Shown here one piece after another: positions 25,009 through 34,835 of a stretch of 64,000 bases of DNA. The notes under the pieces were generated by a model. The model had not been told where the DNA came from, searched no databases, and worked only from the letters and a program-made list of their open reading frames with translations. The translations under genes were made by a program, and so were the position numbers. The stretch's first letter is position 1. Every line of letters begins with the position of its first letter. The stretch comes from Planctomycetota bacterium (GTDB lineage: Bacteria; Planctomycetota; UBA1135; GCA-002686595), in contig PKCK01000047.1 of the NCBI GenBank assembly GCA_002862085.1, forward strand, positions 1 to 64,000, in the 5' to 3' direction.

Positions 25009-26207
25009 TGCTCACAAGCCTCCTCCTCGGCGGCGCCCTCGCCGGGGCGCCCGCGCCCGACGCTCAGTCGGACGACTGGACGGTCCACGCGAAGAAGCTC
25101 TACACCTCGACAGGAGTGGTCCACGAGAACGCTCTCGTCGTCGTGAAGGACGGCAAGATCACCGCCCTGACCCCCGGCGTCGAGGCGCCGCGGGACGCGC
25201 TGGCGGCCGAGGTGGTCACCGCCGGGATGGTCGACGCCAGCGCCCGCGTGAACGTGGGCCGTCGCTCGGTCGAGGAGTCCCGCGAGGTGACGCCGACGAT
25301 CGAGGTGAAGTACGGCATCGATCCCTTCGACTCGCGCTGGGCGCGCCTCGCGAGCAGCGGGGTCACGACGACTTTCAACGCGCCTCTCAACCAGAACTGC
25401 GTGGGCGGGATCGGCGCGGTCCTGAAGACCGCCGGCGCGGCGCCGCTCGACGAGCGCATGCTCGAGGGCACGCCGATGATGTGCGGCGCGATCGGCAGCC
25501 AGCCGAGTCAGCGCAACTCCCCGGCGTTCAGTCGCCCGACGAGCTTCTACAACCGCCGCCCCACCACCCGGATGGGCGTCGAGTGGGAGTGGCGCCAGGC
25601 TTTCTTCGTGGCTGGCCAGGCCGCGCCCGACGACAAGGACCCCGACACGGTCATGCTGCGGGACGCGCTCGCGGGCAAGGTCGGCACCTTCATCCAGGCC
25701 TGGACCACCCAGGACATCCGGACCGCCGTCTACCTCAAGGAGGAGATGATGAAGGAGGGCTTCGGGACGATGCGCCTCGTCATCGACTGCGGCGCGGAGG
25801 CCTGGAAGGAGCCCGACATGCTCGTGAGGACGGAGACCGCCGTGGTCCTGCCGCCGTTCCCCTCCCAGGGGCGCACGACCGACCAGGCGCTGATGCCCCT
25901 CGAGACGCCGAAGAAGCTCGCCGAGGCGGGCATCGTCTTCGCCCTCTCCGCCCACGACGGCGGCGACGCCTCCGCGCGCCTCGACGTCCAAGCGGGCTTC
26001 GCCATGCGCGGGGGACTGTCCCGCGAAGCGGCCCTCGCGGCCGTGACGATCACCCCGGCCCGGATGCTCGGCATCGACGAGAGGGTCGGATCCGTGGAGG
26101 TCGGCAAGGACGCCGATCTCGTCCTCTGGAACGGGGAGCCCTTCGAGGTCACCTCGAAGCCCGTCGGCGTGCTCGTCGACGGCCGCCTCGTCCTCGATCC
26201 CCGCTGA
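25005..26207 (+). CDS. Amidohydrolase-like protein 3, metal site lost
   Basis: 400 residues starting at a tandem ATGATG; a very short hydrophobic leader (LTSLLLGGALAGAPA) precedes the strand WTVHAKKLYTSTGVVHENAL. HxH is replaced by S and R (TAGMVDASAR, 74-80), and the third-His position reads FIQAWTTQDI. The C-terminal 'DERVGSVEVGKDADLVLW' is intact. The middle contains an unusual 'SQRNSPAFSRPTSFYNRRP' loop rich in Arg/Tyr. Not expected to be an active hydrolase. It overlaps gene 2 by four bases. Confidence 0.85.
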   Translation: MMLTSLLLGGALAGAPAPDAQSDDWTVHAKKLYTSTGVVHENALVVVKDGKITALTPGVEAPRDALAAEVVTAGMVDASARVNVGRRSVEESREVTPTIEVKYGIDPFDSRWARLASSGVTTTFNAPLNQNCVGGIGAVLKTAGAAPLDERMLEGTPMMCGAIGSQPSQRNSPAFSRPTSFYNRRPTTRMGVEWEWRQAFFVAGQAAPDDKDPDTVMLRDALAGKVGTFIQAWTTQDIRTAVYLKEEMMKEGFGTMRLVIDCGAEAWKEPDMLVRTETAVVLPPFPSQGRTTDQALMPLETPKKLAEAGIVFALSAHDGGDASARLDVQAGFAMRGGLSREAALAAVTITPARMLGIDERVGSVEVGKDADLVLWNGEPFEVTSKPVGVLVDGRLVLDPR

Positions 26208-26287
26208 TCTCCGCGCCCGCGCCCCACCGAACACCACCCACTCGCCGCGCGCCACTCCGGCGCGTCCAAAGCGGCCCTCCCTCTCCG

Positions 26288-27739
26288 ATGAAAGTCACTC
26301 CCCACCTCCACCGAATCGCCTCCGGCGCCCTCGGGCTCGCTCTCCTGGCGGGCACCGCGTCCGCCGCCGTTCAGGTCTCCAAGACCGCGGTCAAGGCCGG
26401 CAAGGTCATCACCCTCGCCGGCGAGCCCATCGAGAACGGCGTCATCGTGATCGAGGGTGGCCGCATCACCGCGGTCGGCCCCCAGGGTGAGGTCCAGATC
26501 CCCTGGGACGCCGAGGTCATCGACCAGCCGGGGATGGTCGCCTTCCCCGGCTTCGTCGAGCCCCACGTGTCCCGTGGCATCGACCGCGCGAACGAGACCC
26601 TCGACGTCGCGCCGTTCCTCAACGTGGCCGACTCGATCGACCCGGTGAACTTCTACTACGAGGAGGCGCTGCGGAACGGGATCCTCACGATCAACGTCCA
26701 GCAGGGTGTCCAGACCGTGGTGGCCGGCCAGGGCATGGTGGTGAAGCCCTACGGCATGACCGTCGAGTCGATGATGATCAAGCCGCGCGCTGGCCTGACC
26801 ATGTCGGCGGCGCCGAAGCGCGGCAAGACGCGCGCCACCCAGGCCCAGGCGCTGCGCGGCGCCTTCGAGGACCTGGAGCGCTACCTGCGCGACATGGTCC
26901 AGCGAAAGAAGGACGGGAGCGACTTCGACCGCCGCGAGGCGCTCTACCAGGGCCGCGAGATCGAGGGGGAGGACGCCAAGGGCCGACCGCTCCAGTCGAG
27001 CGCCTGGACGATCGACGGCTTCGAGCTCGTCCCCCGCGGCGAGGTCGACGAGAAGCGCGCGCCGCTCCTCGCCGTGATCGAGGGTCGCATGCACGCCTTC
27101 ATCTGGTGCGCCACGCCCCTGGACGTGCACACGGCGCTCGGCGTCGCGGAGGCGAACGGCTTCACCGCCAACACCACCCTCGCCCTCGGTAACTCGTGCT
27201 GGAAGGCGGTCGACAAGATCAAGGCGGCCGGCGTCTCGGTCCTCCTCGAGCCCGACCTGGTCCATACCCAGAGCGACCCGCTCACGGGTGAGGAGATCGA
27301 GACCTTCGTCCCCAAGGTCTTCTTCGACGCCGGCGTACCCTTCGCGCTGATGTCGTCGACCGACGCGAACCGGACGCTCTGGTTCCAGGCCGCGCAGTGC
27401 GTGGCGAACGGGATCCCGCGCAGCGCGGCGCTCGCCGCCGTCACGACGGCGCCCGCCGCGATCCTCGGCCTCGACAAGCGCGTGGGCAAGATCGCCCCCG
27501 GCGCCGACGGCCAGCTCGTGCTGATGAACGGGGACCCGCTGAGCGTCACCTCCGTCGTCGAGCACGTCGTGATCGACGGCAAGCACGTCTACGACCGATC
27601 GAAGGACGTCCGCGTCCGCCAGCTCCTCGACGGGACCCGTCCGGCGGGCACGACGTCCGAGGACCCCGGCGACGAGGAGTGGGGCGGCGACGGTGATGAC
27701 GGCACCGACCCCGCGGACGACGACGGGAAGGACGGCTGA
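26288..27739 (+). CDS. Amidohydrolase-like protein 4, one of two HxH histidines kept
   Basis: 483 residues with a clear signal peptide (residues 1-27, ALGLALLAGTASAA). Here the HxH motif has become H93-V-S95 (GFVEPHVS), a half-lost site; the third-His region reads FIWCATPLDV, while an Asp remains in SSTDAN. The segment 'VQQGVQTVVAGQGMVVKP' matches the equivalent stretch in the active relatives. A moderately charged insert (LERYLRDMVQRKKDGSDFD) follows. The tail is Asp/Glu/Gly-rich and disordered. A 23-base gap leads to gene 5. Confidence 0.85.
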   Translation: MKVTPHLHRIASGALGLALLAGTASAAVQVSKTAVKAGKVITLAGEPIENGVIVIEGGRITAVGPQGEVQIPWDAEVIDQPGMVAFPGFVEPHVSRGIDRANETLDVAPFLNVADSIDPVNFYYEEALRNGILTINVQQGVQTVVAGQGMVVKPYGMTVESMMIKPRAGLTMSAAPKRGKTRATQAQALRGAFEDLERYLRDMVQRKKDGSDFDRREALYQGREIEGEDAKGRPLQSSAWTIDGFELVPRGEVDEKRAPLLAVIEGRMHAFIWCATPLDVHTALGVAEANGFTANTTLALGNSCWKAVDKIKAAGVSVLLEPDLVHTQSDPLTGEEIETFVPKVFFDAGVPFALMSSTDANRTLWFQAAQCVANGIPRSAALAAVTTAPAAILGLDKRVGKIAPGADGQLVLMNGDPLSVTSVVEHVVIDGKHVYDRSKDVRVRQLLDGTRPAGTTSEDPGDEEWGGDGDDGTDPADDDGKDG

Positions 27740-27762
27740 TCGCCCGCCCGGAGGCACCATTC

Positions 27763-30696
27763 ATGCGAAAGCTCTTCTCCCACCTGAGCGCCGCCTCGGC
27801 GCTCGCCGCGAGCGCCCTCGCGGGTGACGTGGTCGCCGTCAAGGCGGGCACGATCCACCCGGGCGGCGGAGCTCCGGCCATCGAGGACGGCGTGGTCGTC
27901 GCCGAGGACGGCAAGATCGTCGCCCTCGGTGCGGCAAGCCAGATCGCCGTGCCCGCGGGCGCCGAGGTCATCGACTACGGCGCCAGCGCGGTCATCGCGC
28001 CCGGCTTCGTGGCGGCCGACTCCGCCTTCGTGTCCACCACGCCGGGCCCCCGCACGGCGGATCCCTCGCTCCTGGCGATCGATCAGTTCGACCCCTACTC
28101 GAGCTTCGTCAGCGCGCTGCAGGCCGGCATCACCACGATGTACCTGCCGCCCGCGCGCGGCCGCCTCATCGCTGGCCAGGGCGCCGTCGTCAAGGCGGGC
28201 GGCGAGCGCGCAGGCGACGTCGCCTCGCGAATCCTGCGCGAGAGCGCGGGTCTCCACGGGGCGATCAGCCGCGAGGCTCGGTCCACGCCGGGCTACTGGG
28301 AGCCGCCGGTGCCCGCGACCGTCGACGTCGGCCTCGGCGTCGAAGCGCCCCAGCTGCCGAAGACGACCATGGGTGCGATCCTCGCCCTCGAGGAACTCTT
28401 CGCGTTCGCAGGCGGGGACGACTCCTTCGCCACCGAGTACGGGGCCTTGACCGGTCCCGCCCTCAAGAAGGCCGTCGATGCCGGCATGACGTGGCGCATG
28501 GGAGCCGAGACCCCGGGCGAGGTGCGTGCGATCCTCGATGCCTCGAAGCGCTTCGGGTTCCCCCTCGTCGTGGACGGCGCCAGCCGCGCAGCGACCATGG
28601 CCGAGGATCTCGCCGCGGCGGAGGTCGCGGTCGTCGCGAGGCCCTACTACAAAGCCGCGGCCAACTTCGGCAAGCGCGAGACCTCGGACTGGCCGACCTA
28701 CGACTCGATCGCCCGTCTCGTGGGTGAGGGCGTTCGCGTGGCGATCGCGTCCCCCGGCGGCCTCGGCACGACCCAGCTCCGCTTCGCGGCAGCGCTCGCG
28801 ATGCGCGGCGGGCTCTCCGAAGAGGCGGCGCTCGCGGGCATCACGCAGAACGCAGCAGACGTCCTCGGAGTGGGTGAGCGCGTCGGCTCCCTCGCGCCGG
28901 GCAAGGACGCCGACATGGTCGTCATGACGGGATCTCCGCTGTCGACGGGCTCGGCGGTCATGGCGACCTTCGTCAACGGCCACCTCGCGTGGTCGCCCGC
29001 GCTGGCCGCGCCCGCCGCTCCGAAGGGAGGCGTGCGTCGGCCGAAGAACTCCACCGAACCCGCTGGCTCGGTGGTCATCTCCGTGGACGAGCTGCACGTC
29101 GGTGACGGTCATGTGCTGACCCCGGGCGAGGTCCTGCTCGTCAACGGCAAGGTCGCCTCCGTCGGCCGACAGGTCGCGCGCCCTGCCGGCGCCCGCGTCG
29201 TCCGAGGGGCCGCGGCCATGCCCGGCATGATCGACGCCTACGGCCACCTCGGGACCGAGGGCGGCAACCGCTCGTTCTCGACCCGCTTCGACCTGACCCG
29301 GATCCTGGAGCCCGGTGACTACGCCGATCGCGAGGTCGCCAAGCGCGGGGTCACCACGGTCAACCTGATCTCCCGCAGCATCGGCGGCGTCACGCCCTCG
29401 ATCGCCTACAAGCCGGCCGCCGTCTCCTTCGACGAGCTCGTCGTCGACCCGGTCGCCGCGATCCGTGTCCAGTGGGACTCGGGGATCACGACCTTGTCGG
29501 GCCAGAACGTCAAGCAGCTCCTCGCCCGGGCCAAGGACTACTCCAACAAGTGGGCGAAGTACGAGGCCGACATGGCCAAGTGGACGCCGCCCGCGCCCGA
29601 GCCGGCCAAGGAGGAAGAGGCCGACGAGGAAGAGGAGTCCGAGGAGAAGGACGAGGACAAGAAGAAGAAGAAGAAGAAGGAGCGCGACCCGGCCAAGCCG
29701 GTGACCGGCGTCTTCGAGGGCACCTTCGCGCTGAACGGTGTGGACGGCCCGGTGAGCGCTCGCTTCCGCTTCGAGGAGAGCGCTGACGGCGCGATCGCCG
29801 GCACCGCGCGCTTCTCACTCTTCGACGAGCTCTGCGAGCTCGAGGGCTCCCGCGAGGACTACGACGTGACCCTGACCGTCGACACGCCCGACGGCGAGTG
29901 GGCCATGCACCTGGCGCAGATCTACTCCAACGATCCCGAGCCGAAGGACTCGAAGAAGAAGTCGAAGAAGGACGACGAGGACGAGGGAGACAAACCCGTG
30001 GAGACCTACCTCCGCGGCGAGGTGAAGAAGGCCGGCGAGGTCGCCGGCACCATCGACGTCACCCAGACGGCGACCGAGTACAAGGTCGCCCGCCGGCCGG
30101 TCCGGATCCCCGAGGAGAAGAAGCGGCAGCGCGCGCCCAGGGGCATGCCGAAGAAACCCTCGATCGATCCTGATCTCGAGCCGCTGCGCCGCGCCATGGC
30201 CGGCGAGGCGGCGGTCCTCGTGACCGTCACTCGCCGCGATCAAGTCGTCGCCTGCGTGGAGTCGTTCGCCCAGTACGGCATCGAGCCGGTGCTCCTGGAC
30301 TCCTCCGAGGCGCACACGGTCGCCGGCCAGATCGCCGATCGAGTGGCTGGCGTCCTCGTGACCTCGAGCCGCGCGACCTACACCGCCGACAACGTGGTGC
30401 GGGACCGGCGGGTCGACTTCTCCGGCGCCGGGATCCCGGTGGCCTTCGCGAGTCAGGCCGAGGAAGGCGCCGCCGAGCTCGGCGTGCTCGCGGCGCTGGC
30501 CGTGGCCCGCGGGCTCTCGCCCGAGGCGGCCGTTCGCGGCCTCACCCTCGACGCGGCCCGCATGCTCCGCATCGACGATCGCGTCGGCTCCCTCGAGCCC
30601 GGCAAGGACGGCGACGTGGTCGTGCTCGATGGCAGCCCGACGGAGGTCTCCTCCTCGGTGACCCAGGTCTTCGTCAACGGCCGCGAGGTCGAGTGA
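27763..30696 (+). CDS. Two-domain amidohydrolase-like fusion protein 5
   Basis: 977 residues made of two complete COG1228-like domains. Domain A (about 25-415) ends with 'ERVGSLAPGKDADMVVM'; domain B (about 440-977) ends with 'DRVGSLEPGKDGDVVVLDG'. Domain A lacks HxH (GFVAADSA); domain B has Y493-G-H495 in its place (GMIDAYGH), and its third-His region reads VTVTRRDQ. Domain B carries a long insert: an acidic/Lys run (KDEDKKKKKKKERD, about 640-655) and then a beta-rich module (VTGVFEGTFALNGVDGPVS) before another Lys-rich stretch. A signal peptide covers residues 1-21. Likely a structural or binding subunit, not an enzyme (inference). Confidence 0.86.
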   Translation: MRKLFSHLSAASALAASALAGDVVAVKAGTIHPGGGAPAIEDGVVVAEDGKIVALGAASQIAVPAGAEVIDYGASAVIAPGFVAADSAFVSTTPGPRTADPSLLAIDQFDPYSSFVSALQAGITTMYLPPARGRLIAGQGAVVKAGGERAGDVASRILRESAGLHGAISREARSTPGYWEPPVPATVDVGLGVEAPQLPKTTMGAILALEELFAFAGGDDSFATEYGALTGPALKKAVDAGMTWRMGAETPGEVRAILDASKRFGFPLVVDGASRAATMAEDLAAAEVAVVARPYYKAAANFGKRETSDWPTYDSIARLVGEGVRVAIASPGGLGTTQLRFAAALAMRGGLSEEAALAGITQNAADVLGVGERVGSLAPGKDADMVVMTGSPLSTGSAVMATFVNGHLAWSPALAAPAAPKGGVRRPKNSTEPAGSVVISVDELHVGDGHVLTPGEVLLVNGKVASVGRQVARPAGARVVRGAAAMPGMIDAYGHLGTEGGNRSFSTRFDLTRILEPGDYADREVAKRGVTTVNLISRSIGGVTPSIAYKPAAVSFDELVVDPVAAIRVQWDSGITTLSGQNVKQLLARAKDYSNKWAKYEADMAKWTPPAPEPAKEEEADEEEESEEKDEDKKKKKKKERDPAKPVTGVFEGTFALNGVDGPVSARFRFEESADGAIAGTARFSLFDELCELEGSREDYDVTLTVDTPDGEWAMHLAQIYSNDPEPKDSKKKSKKDDEDEGDKPVETYLRGEVKKAGEVAGTIDVTQTATEYKVARRPVRIPEEKKRQRAPRGMPKKPSIDPDLEPLRRAMAGEAAVLVTVTRRDQVVACVESFAQYGIEPVLLDSSEAHTVAGQIADRVAGVLVTSSRATYTADNVVRDRRVDFSGAGIPVAFASQAEEGAAELGVLAALAVARGLSPEAAVRGLTLDAARMLRIDDRVGSLEPGKDGDVVVLDGSPTEVSSSVTQVFVNGREVE

Positions 30697-30713
30697 TCGC
30701 CTGATCGGATCCG

Positions 30714-32069
30714 ATGCTGACCCATCTCATCACCTCGGCGCTCTTCGCGGGTGCGGCTGCGTCCGGCGACACGCCCGGCGCCGTCGCGGCCCCCGAGCCT
30801 GCCGCTGCCGCCGTCGCGCGGCCGGCCGGCGCCGAGGGCGCTGAGCGTGGGCTGGCGATCCTCTGCCGCAAGGCGCTGGTGATGCCCTTCGAGGGCCAGC
30901 AGGTCCTCGACAACGCGGTCGTCTTCGTCGAGGACGGCAAGATCGCGGCGGTCCGGCCGCAGGCCGAAGTGGACGCGGGAGAGCTGCGCGCCACCCACGA
31001 GGTCCTCGACCACTCCGACCACTGGGTCGCGCCGGGGCTCATCGATCTCCACAGCCACGTGGCGGGGCAGAGCTTCTTCACCAACGACCTGAACGACATG
31101 GTCTACCTGACGAACCCGGGCATCCGCGCCCGGACGTCGGTGGTCCCGGAGAACTCGGACTTCCTGAACGGAGCCGCGGCGGGCGTCACGGCCGTGCTCT
31201 ACATCCCGGGATCGGGGACGAACATCGGTGGCCAGGGCGTGCTGCTGCGGACGGGCTTCCCGAACTACGAGAAGATCGAGCTGCGCCATCCCGGCTCGAT
31301 GAAGCTCGCCCAGGCGGGCAACCCCGAGCGGTTCCTGGACGGCGTCGGGCGCGCGTTCATGAACTGGAACACGCGGCACACCCTCAAGCGGGGCATCGCC
31401 TACGCCAAGCGCTGGATCGCCTACGAGCGGGGCGGCGCCGAGAAGCCGCGCGTGGAGCCCCAGTGGGAGGTCTTCCGCGACCTCGTGGGCAAGACCGTTC
31501 AGGTCTCCGCGCACACGCAGATCTACCAGGTGGTCCTGATGACCATCAAGATGGTCAAGGAGGAGCTCGGCCTCGACGCCTACATCGACCACGGCTCCTT
31601 CGACGGCTGGCGCGCGGCCGAGGAGGCCCAGGTCCAGGAGGTGCCCGCGATCCTCGGGCCCCGCCAGGTGAGCGCCAGCATCAACGTCGAGTACCGCCCC
31701 GGCATGTTGATCGTGAACGACAACGACGGCGCGATCTTCGGCATGGCCGCGAAGTACCAGGAGGCCGGTCACACGATGATCGGCTTCAACACCGACGCCC
31801 CGGTGATCCCCCAGGAGGCGCTGCCGCTGCAGGCCGCCATGGGGGTGCGCTACGGCTTCGAGATCGACAACGTCGACCACGTCCGCGGGCTGACCATCGT
31901 CCCCGCCACCGCCGCCGGTGTTCAGCACCGCGTCGGCAGCCTCGAACCCGGGAAGGAGGCGGACTTCATCGTGACGTCCGGCGACCCGACCGACCCTCGC
32001 ACGACCGTGTTCCTCACCTATCAGATGGGTGAGAAGGTCTACGACAGCGCCGTCGAGCGGCGCTTCTGA
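30714..32069 (+). CDS. Exported metal-dependent amidohydrolase 6, active site intact
   Basis: 451 residues. The metal ligands of the amidohydrolase superfamily are all present: H113-S-H115 (GLIDLHSH), H267 (VSAHTQ), H293 (YIDHGS) and D361 (FNTDAP). Family-specific blocks are 'AVLYIPGSGTNIGGQGVLL', PGSMKLAQAGNPERF and 'TLKRGIAYAKRW'. The N-terminus is short and hydrophobic (LTHLITSALFAGAAA) and probably exports the protein. The substrate cannot be predicted; COG1228 members act on cyclic amides, peptidic C-N bonds and related compounds. It is most similar in motif content to the two genes that follow. Confidence 0.88.
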   Translation: MLTHLITSALFAGAAASGDTPGAVAAPEPAAAAVARPAGAEGAERGLAILCRKALVMPFEGQQVLDNAVVFVEDGKIAAVRPQAEVDAGELRATHEVLDHSDHWVAPGLIDLHSHVAGQSFFTNDLNDMVYLTNPGIRARTSVVPENSDFLNGAAAGVTAVLYIPGSGTNIGGQGVLLRTGFPNYEKIELRHPGSMKLAQAGNPERFLDGVGRAFMNWNTRHTLKRGIAYAKRWIAYERGGAEKPRVEPQWEVFRDLVGKTVQVSAHTQIYQVVLMTIKMVKEELGLDAYIDHGSFDGWRAAEEAQVQEVPAILGPRQVSASINVEYRPGMLIVNDNDGAIFGMAAKYQEAGHTMIGFNTDAPVIPQEALPLQAAMGVRYGFEIDNVDHVRGLTIVPATAAGVQHRVGSLEPGKEADFIVTSGDPTDPRTTVFLTYQMGEKVYDSAVERRF

Positions 32070-32072
32070 CCC

Positions 32073-33479
32073 ATGACCAACAAGCGTGATCTCCTCGCCC
32101 TCCCCGGGCTCATCGCCGCGGCCGCCCTGGCCCTCGCCCCCGACGTCCACGCGAACGAGGGTGAGGCGAACGAAGGCGTCATCCGCGAGACCGCTCGCAA
32201 GGTCGTGGTCGGCGGACCCTTCGGCATCGCGCCCCCGACCTCGCGTAGCCGCGCGAAGGGGCTCGAGCCCGGTGGGCTCGACGGAGCGGGCCTCGCCATC
32301 AAGGCGGCCAAGATCCTGACCTGCGAGTGGCAGGGCCGCTCGGTCGTCGACAACGGGGTCGTGCTCGTCAAGGACGGCATCATCGAGGCCGTCGGACCCT
32401 CCTCCGAGGTGCAGATCCCGGAGGGCTACGAGGTGAAGGACCTCGGGGAGGACTGGCTGATGCCGGGCCTCGTCGAGATGCACAACCACGTCTCGGGGCA
32501 GTTCGGGCTCAACGACACGGTCTTCCTGACCAACCCCGGTCTCCGCGCCTCGGCCGACGTCGTACCGATGAACCCGCAGACCCACCGCGGGCTCGCCGGC
32601 GGCGTCACGACGGTCCTCTACATCCCCGGTTCGGGCACGAACATCGGCGGGCAGGGCGTCCTCCTGCGTACGGGCTTCGACGAGTACGAGCGCTGCGAGC
32701 TGCGGAACCCGGGCTCCATGAAGCTCGCCCAGGCGGGCAACCCCGAGCGCTGGCTGCTGCGCCCGAACCGCTCGTTCATGAACTGGCACACGCGCAACAC
32801 CTTCAAGCGCGGCATCGCCTACGCGAAGCAGTGGGAGGAGTACGAGCGCACGGGCACCGAGAAGCCGAAGGTGAACCCGCAGTTCGAGATCTTCCGCTCG
32901 CTGCGCAAGAACTTCGCCCAGGTCTCGACCCACACGCAGATCTACCAGGTCGCGCTCATGACGCTGACCATGGTCCACGACGAGCTGGGCATCCCGGTGT
33001 TCATCGACCATGGCACGTTCGACACCTGGCGCCTGGGCCCGGAGATCGAGAAGCGCGGCCTCTTCGCCATCGTCGGGCCCCGTGCGATCGACGTGCCGAC
33101 GCGCGGCTTCATCAACTGGTCGGGCTCCAACCCGGAGCGGATCCAGGGCTGCGTCGCTGGCTACCAGGAGCAGGGCGTGACCCGGGTCGGCTTCAACACC
33201 GACTCGCCGGTCATCCCCCAGGAAGAGCTTCACCTCCAGGCGGCCATGGGCGTCCGCTACGGCTTCGACAACACCGAGATGGACGCGGTGCGCGGTCTGA
33301 CCATCGTCCCGGCGATGTCCTGCGGGCTCGGCGACGTCATCGGCAGCGTCGAGGCGGGCAAGATCGCCGACCTGATCGTCGTGACCGGCGACCCCGCCGA
33401 CCCGCGCACCCACGTGAAGCACGCTTGGCAGAGCGGCGAGACCGTCTACGAGACGGAGGGCTCCCGCCGCCTCTGGTGA
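32073..33479 (+). CDS. Exported metal-dependent amidohydrolase 7, active site intact
   Basis: 468 residues with a signal peptide (residues 1-27, ALALAPDVHAN). Intact ligands are H137-N-H139 (VEMHNH), H287 (VSTHTQ), H313 (FIDHGT) and D377 (FNTDSP). It shares 'TVLYIPGSGTNIGGQGVLL', PGSMKLAQAGNPERW and HTQIYQVALMT with gene 6, so the two are close paralogues. An additional 35-residue region precedes the first beta domain. The gap to gene 6 is only three bases, which indicates tight co-expression. Confidence 0.88.
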   Translation: MTNKRDLLALPGLIAAAALALAPDVHANEGEANEGVIRETARKVVVGGPFGIAPPTSRSRAKGLEPGGLDGAGLAIKAAKILTCEWQGRSVVDNGVVLVKDGIIEAVGPSSEVQIPEGYEVKDLGEDWLMPGLVEMHNHVSGQFGLNDTVFLTNPGLRASADVVPMNPQTHRGLAGGVTTVLYIPGSGTNIGGQGVLLRTGFDEYERCELRNPGSMKLAQAGNPERWLLRPNRSFMNWHTRNTFKRGIAYAKQWEEYERTGTEKPKVNPQFEIFRSLRKNFAQVSTHTQIYQVALMTLTMVHDELGIPVFIDHGTFDTWRLGPEIEKRGLFAIVGPRAIDVPTRGFINWSGSNPERIQGCVAGYQEQGVTRVGFNTDSPVIPQEELHLQAAMGVRYGFDNTEMDAVRGLTIVPAMSCGLGDVIGSVEAGKIADLIVVTGDPADPRTHVKHAWQSGETVYETEGSRRLW

Positions 33480-33510
33480 TCCCCTCACCGGCGCTCACGA
33501 CCTCCCGACC

Positions 33511-34764
33511 ATGTTCACCGCCCTCCTCGTCCCCCTCGCCCTCGCCGGGCTGACCGCCGTCGCGCCCGCGCCGGCGGCCGGCGTGGTGGCGATCAGGGCC
33601 GGGAAGGCGCTGACATGCGCGGAGAGTGGACCGGCGGCCATCGCGGATCCCGTGATCCTCGTGCGGGACGGGCGGATTCTCGCCATCGGTTCGGAGGACG
33701 AGGTGGAGGTGCCCGAGGGGGCCGAGGTCGTCGATTACGGCGAGCGCTGGGTCGTCCCGGGCTTCATCGATCTGCACAGCCACGTCGGCGGCTCGCGCGG
33801 GGACATCAACGACATGGTGTTCCAGCTCAACTCCGAGCTGCGCGTGACGCCTGCGGTGATCCCGAACAACTCCGGCCTGGAGCGCCCGCTGGCGGCCGGC
33901 GTCACGACCATCCTCTTCATCCCGGGCTCCGGCACGAACATGGGTGGCACCGGTGTGCTGATGAAGCTGGGCCTCGACGGGTACGAGGACGCCCTCGTGC
34001 GCGATCCCGGATCGCTGAAGCTGGCCCAGGGCGACAACCCGAAGCGATGGGGGTACGGCATGAACCGCATCCTCATGAACTGGGGGCTGCGGTACCGGCT
34101 GCGCCGTGGCCGCGCGTACGCGAGGGCGTGGCAGGCCTACGAGGCCGGCGAGGGACCGAAGCCCAGGCGTGAGCTGACGCTGGACGTCTTCCGCGATCTG
34201 TACGCGGGCAAGACCCAGATCTCGACCCACACGCAGTACTACCAGCTCGTGCTCATGACGATCACGATGCTGGCCCGGGACTTCGCGCTCCCGACGTACA
34301 TCGATCACGGGAGCTTCGACAGCTACAAGACGGCGCCCCTCGCCGAGCAGTACGGCGTGGCCGCGATCCTGGGTCCGCGGGAGATCATGGTCCCGCGCCC
34401 GCCGCGCTTCGACACCGACGGCCGCATCGAGGGCACCGCCTGGGGCTTCCAGGAGAACGGCGACGTCCCGATCGGCTTCAACACCGACGCGCCCGTGGTG
34501 CCCCAGGAGGAGCTCCTGACCCAGGCGGCCATGGGGGTGCGATACGGCATGCACAACGACCGCGGACAAGGCCTGAAGGGGCTGACCATCGTCCCCGCGG
34601 CCGTGTCCGGGATCGCCCACCGCGTGGGCAGCCTCGAGGTGGGCAAGGACGCCGACCTCGTCATCACCACCGGCGACCCGATCGACCCGCGCACGTCCTT
34701 CGACGCGACCTGGGTCAACGGCGTCCGCGTCTACGAAGCCGCAAGGGACGGCCGCGCTTGGTAG
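33511..34764 (+). CDS. Exported metal-dependent amidohydrolase 8, active site intact
   Basis: 417 residues with a signal peptide (TALLVPLALAGLTAVAPAPA). Intact ligands are H89-S-H91 (FIDLHSH), H240 (ISTHTQ), H266 (YIDHGS) and D326 (FNTDAP). It shares 'TILFIPGSGTNMGGTGVLM' and HTQYYQLVLMTITM with genes 6 and 7 but is more diverged, with 'RLRRGRAYARAWQAYEAGE' after the barrel's second strand. It completes the central trio of probably catalytic members. Confidence 0.88.
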   Translation: MFTALLVPLALAGLTAVAPAPAAGVVAIRAGKALTCAESGPAAIADPVILVRDGRILAIGSEDEVEVPEGAEVVDYGERWVVPGFIDLHSHVGGSRGDINDMVFQLNSELRVTPAVIPNNSGLERPLAAGVTTILFIPGSGTNMGGTGVLMKLGLDGYEDALVRDPGSLKLAQGDNPKRWGYGMNRILMNWGLRYRLRRGRAYARAWQAYEAGEGPKPRRELTLDVFRDLYAGKTQISTHTQYYQLVLMTITMLARDFALPTYIDHGSFDSYKTAPLAEQYGVAAILGPREIMVPRPPRFDTDGRIEGTAWGFQENGDVPIGFNTDAPVVPQEELLTQAAMGVRYGMHNDRGQGLKGLTIVPAAVSGIAHRVGSLEVGKDADLVITTGDPIDPRTSFDATWVNGVRVYEAARDGRAW

Positions 34765-34835
34765 GCCGGCGCTCGACCAGCACAAGACCAACGGCGCGCC
34801 GAGCCGGCGCGCCGCCCCCCACGATCGATCCAACC

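Noticed and set aside
26288-27739. Counting amidohydrolase 4 as catalytic because it keeps one His
   Set aside because: The second HxH histidine is Ser and the third-His region is WCAT, so a normal metal site is not possible.
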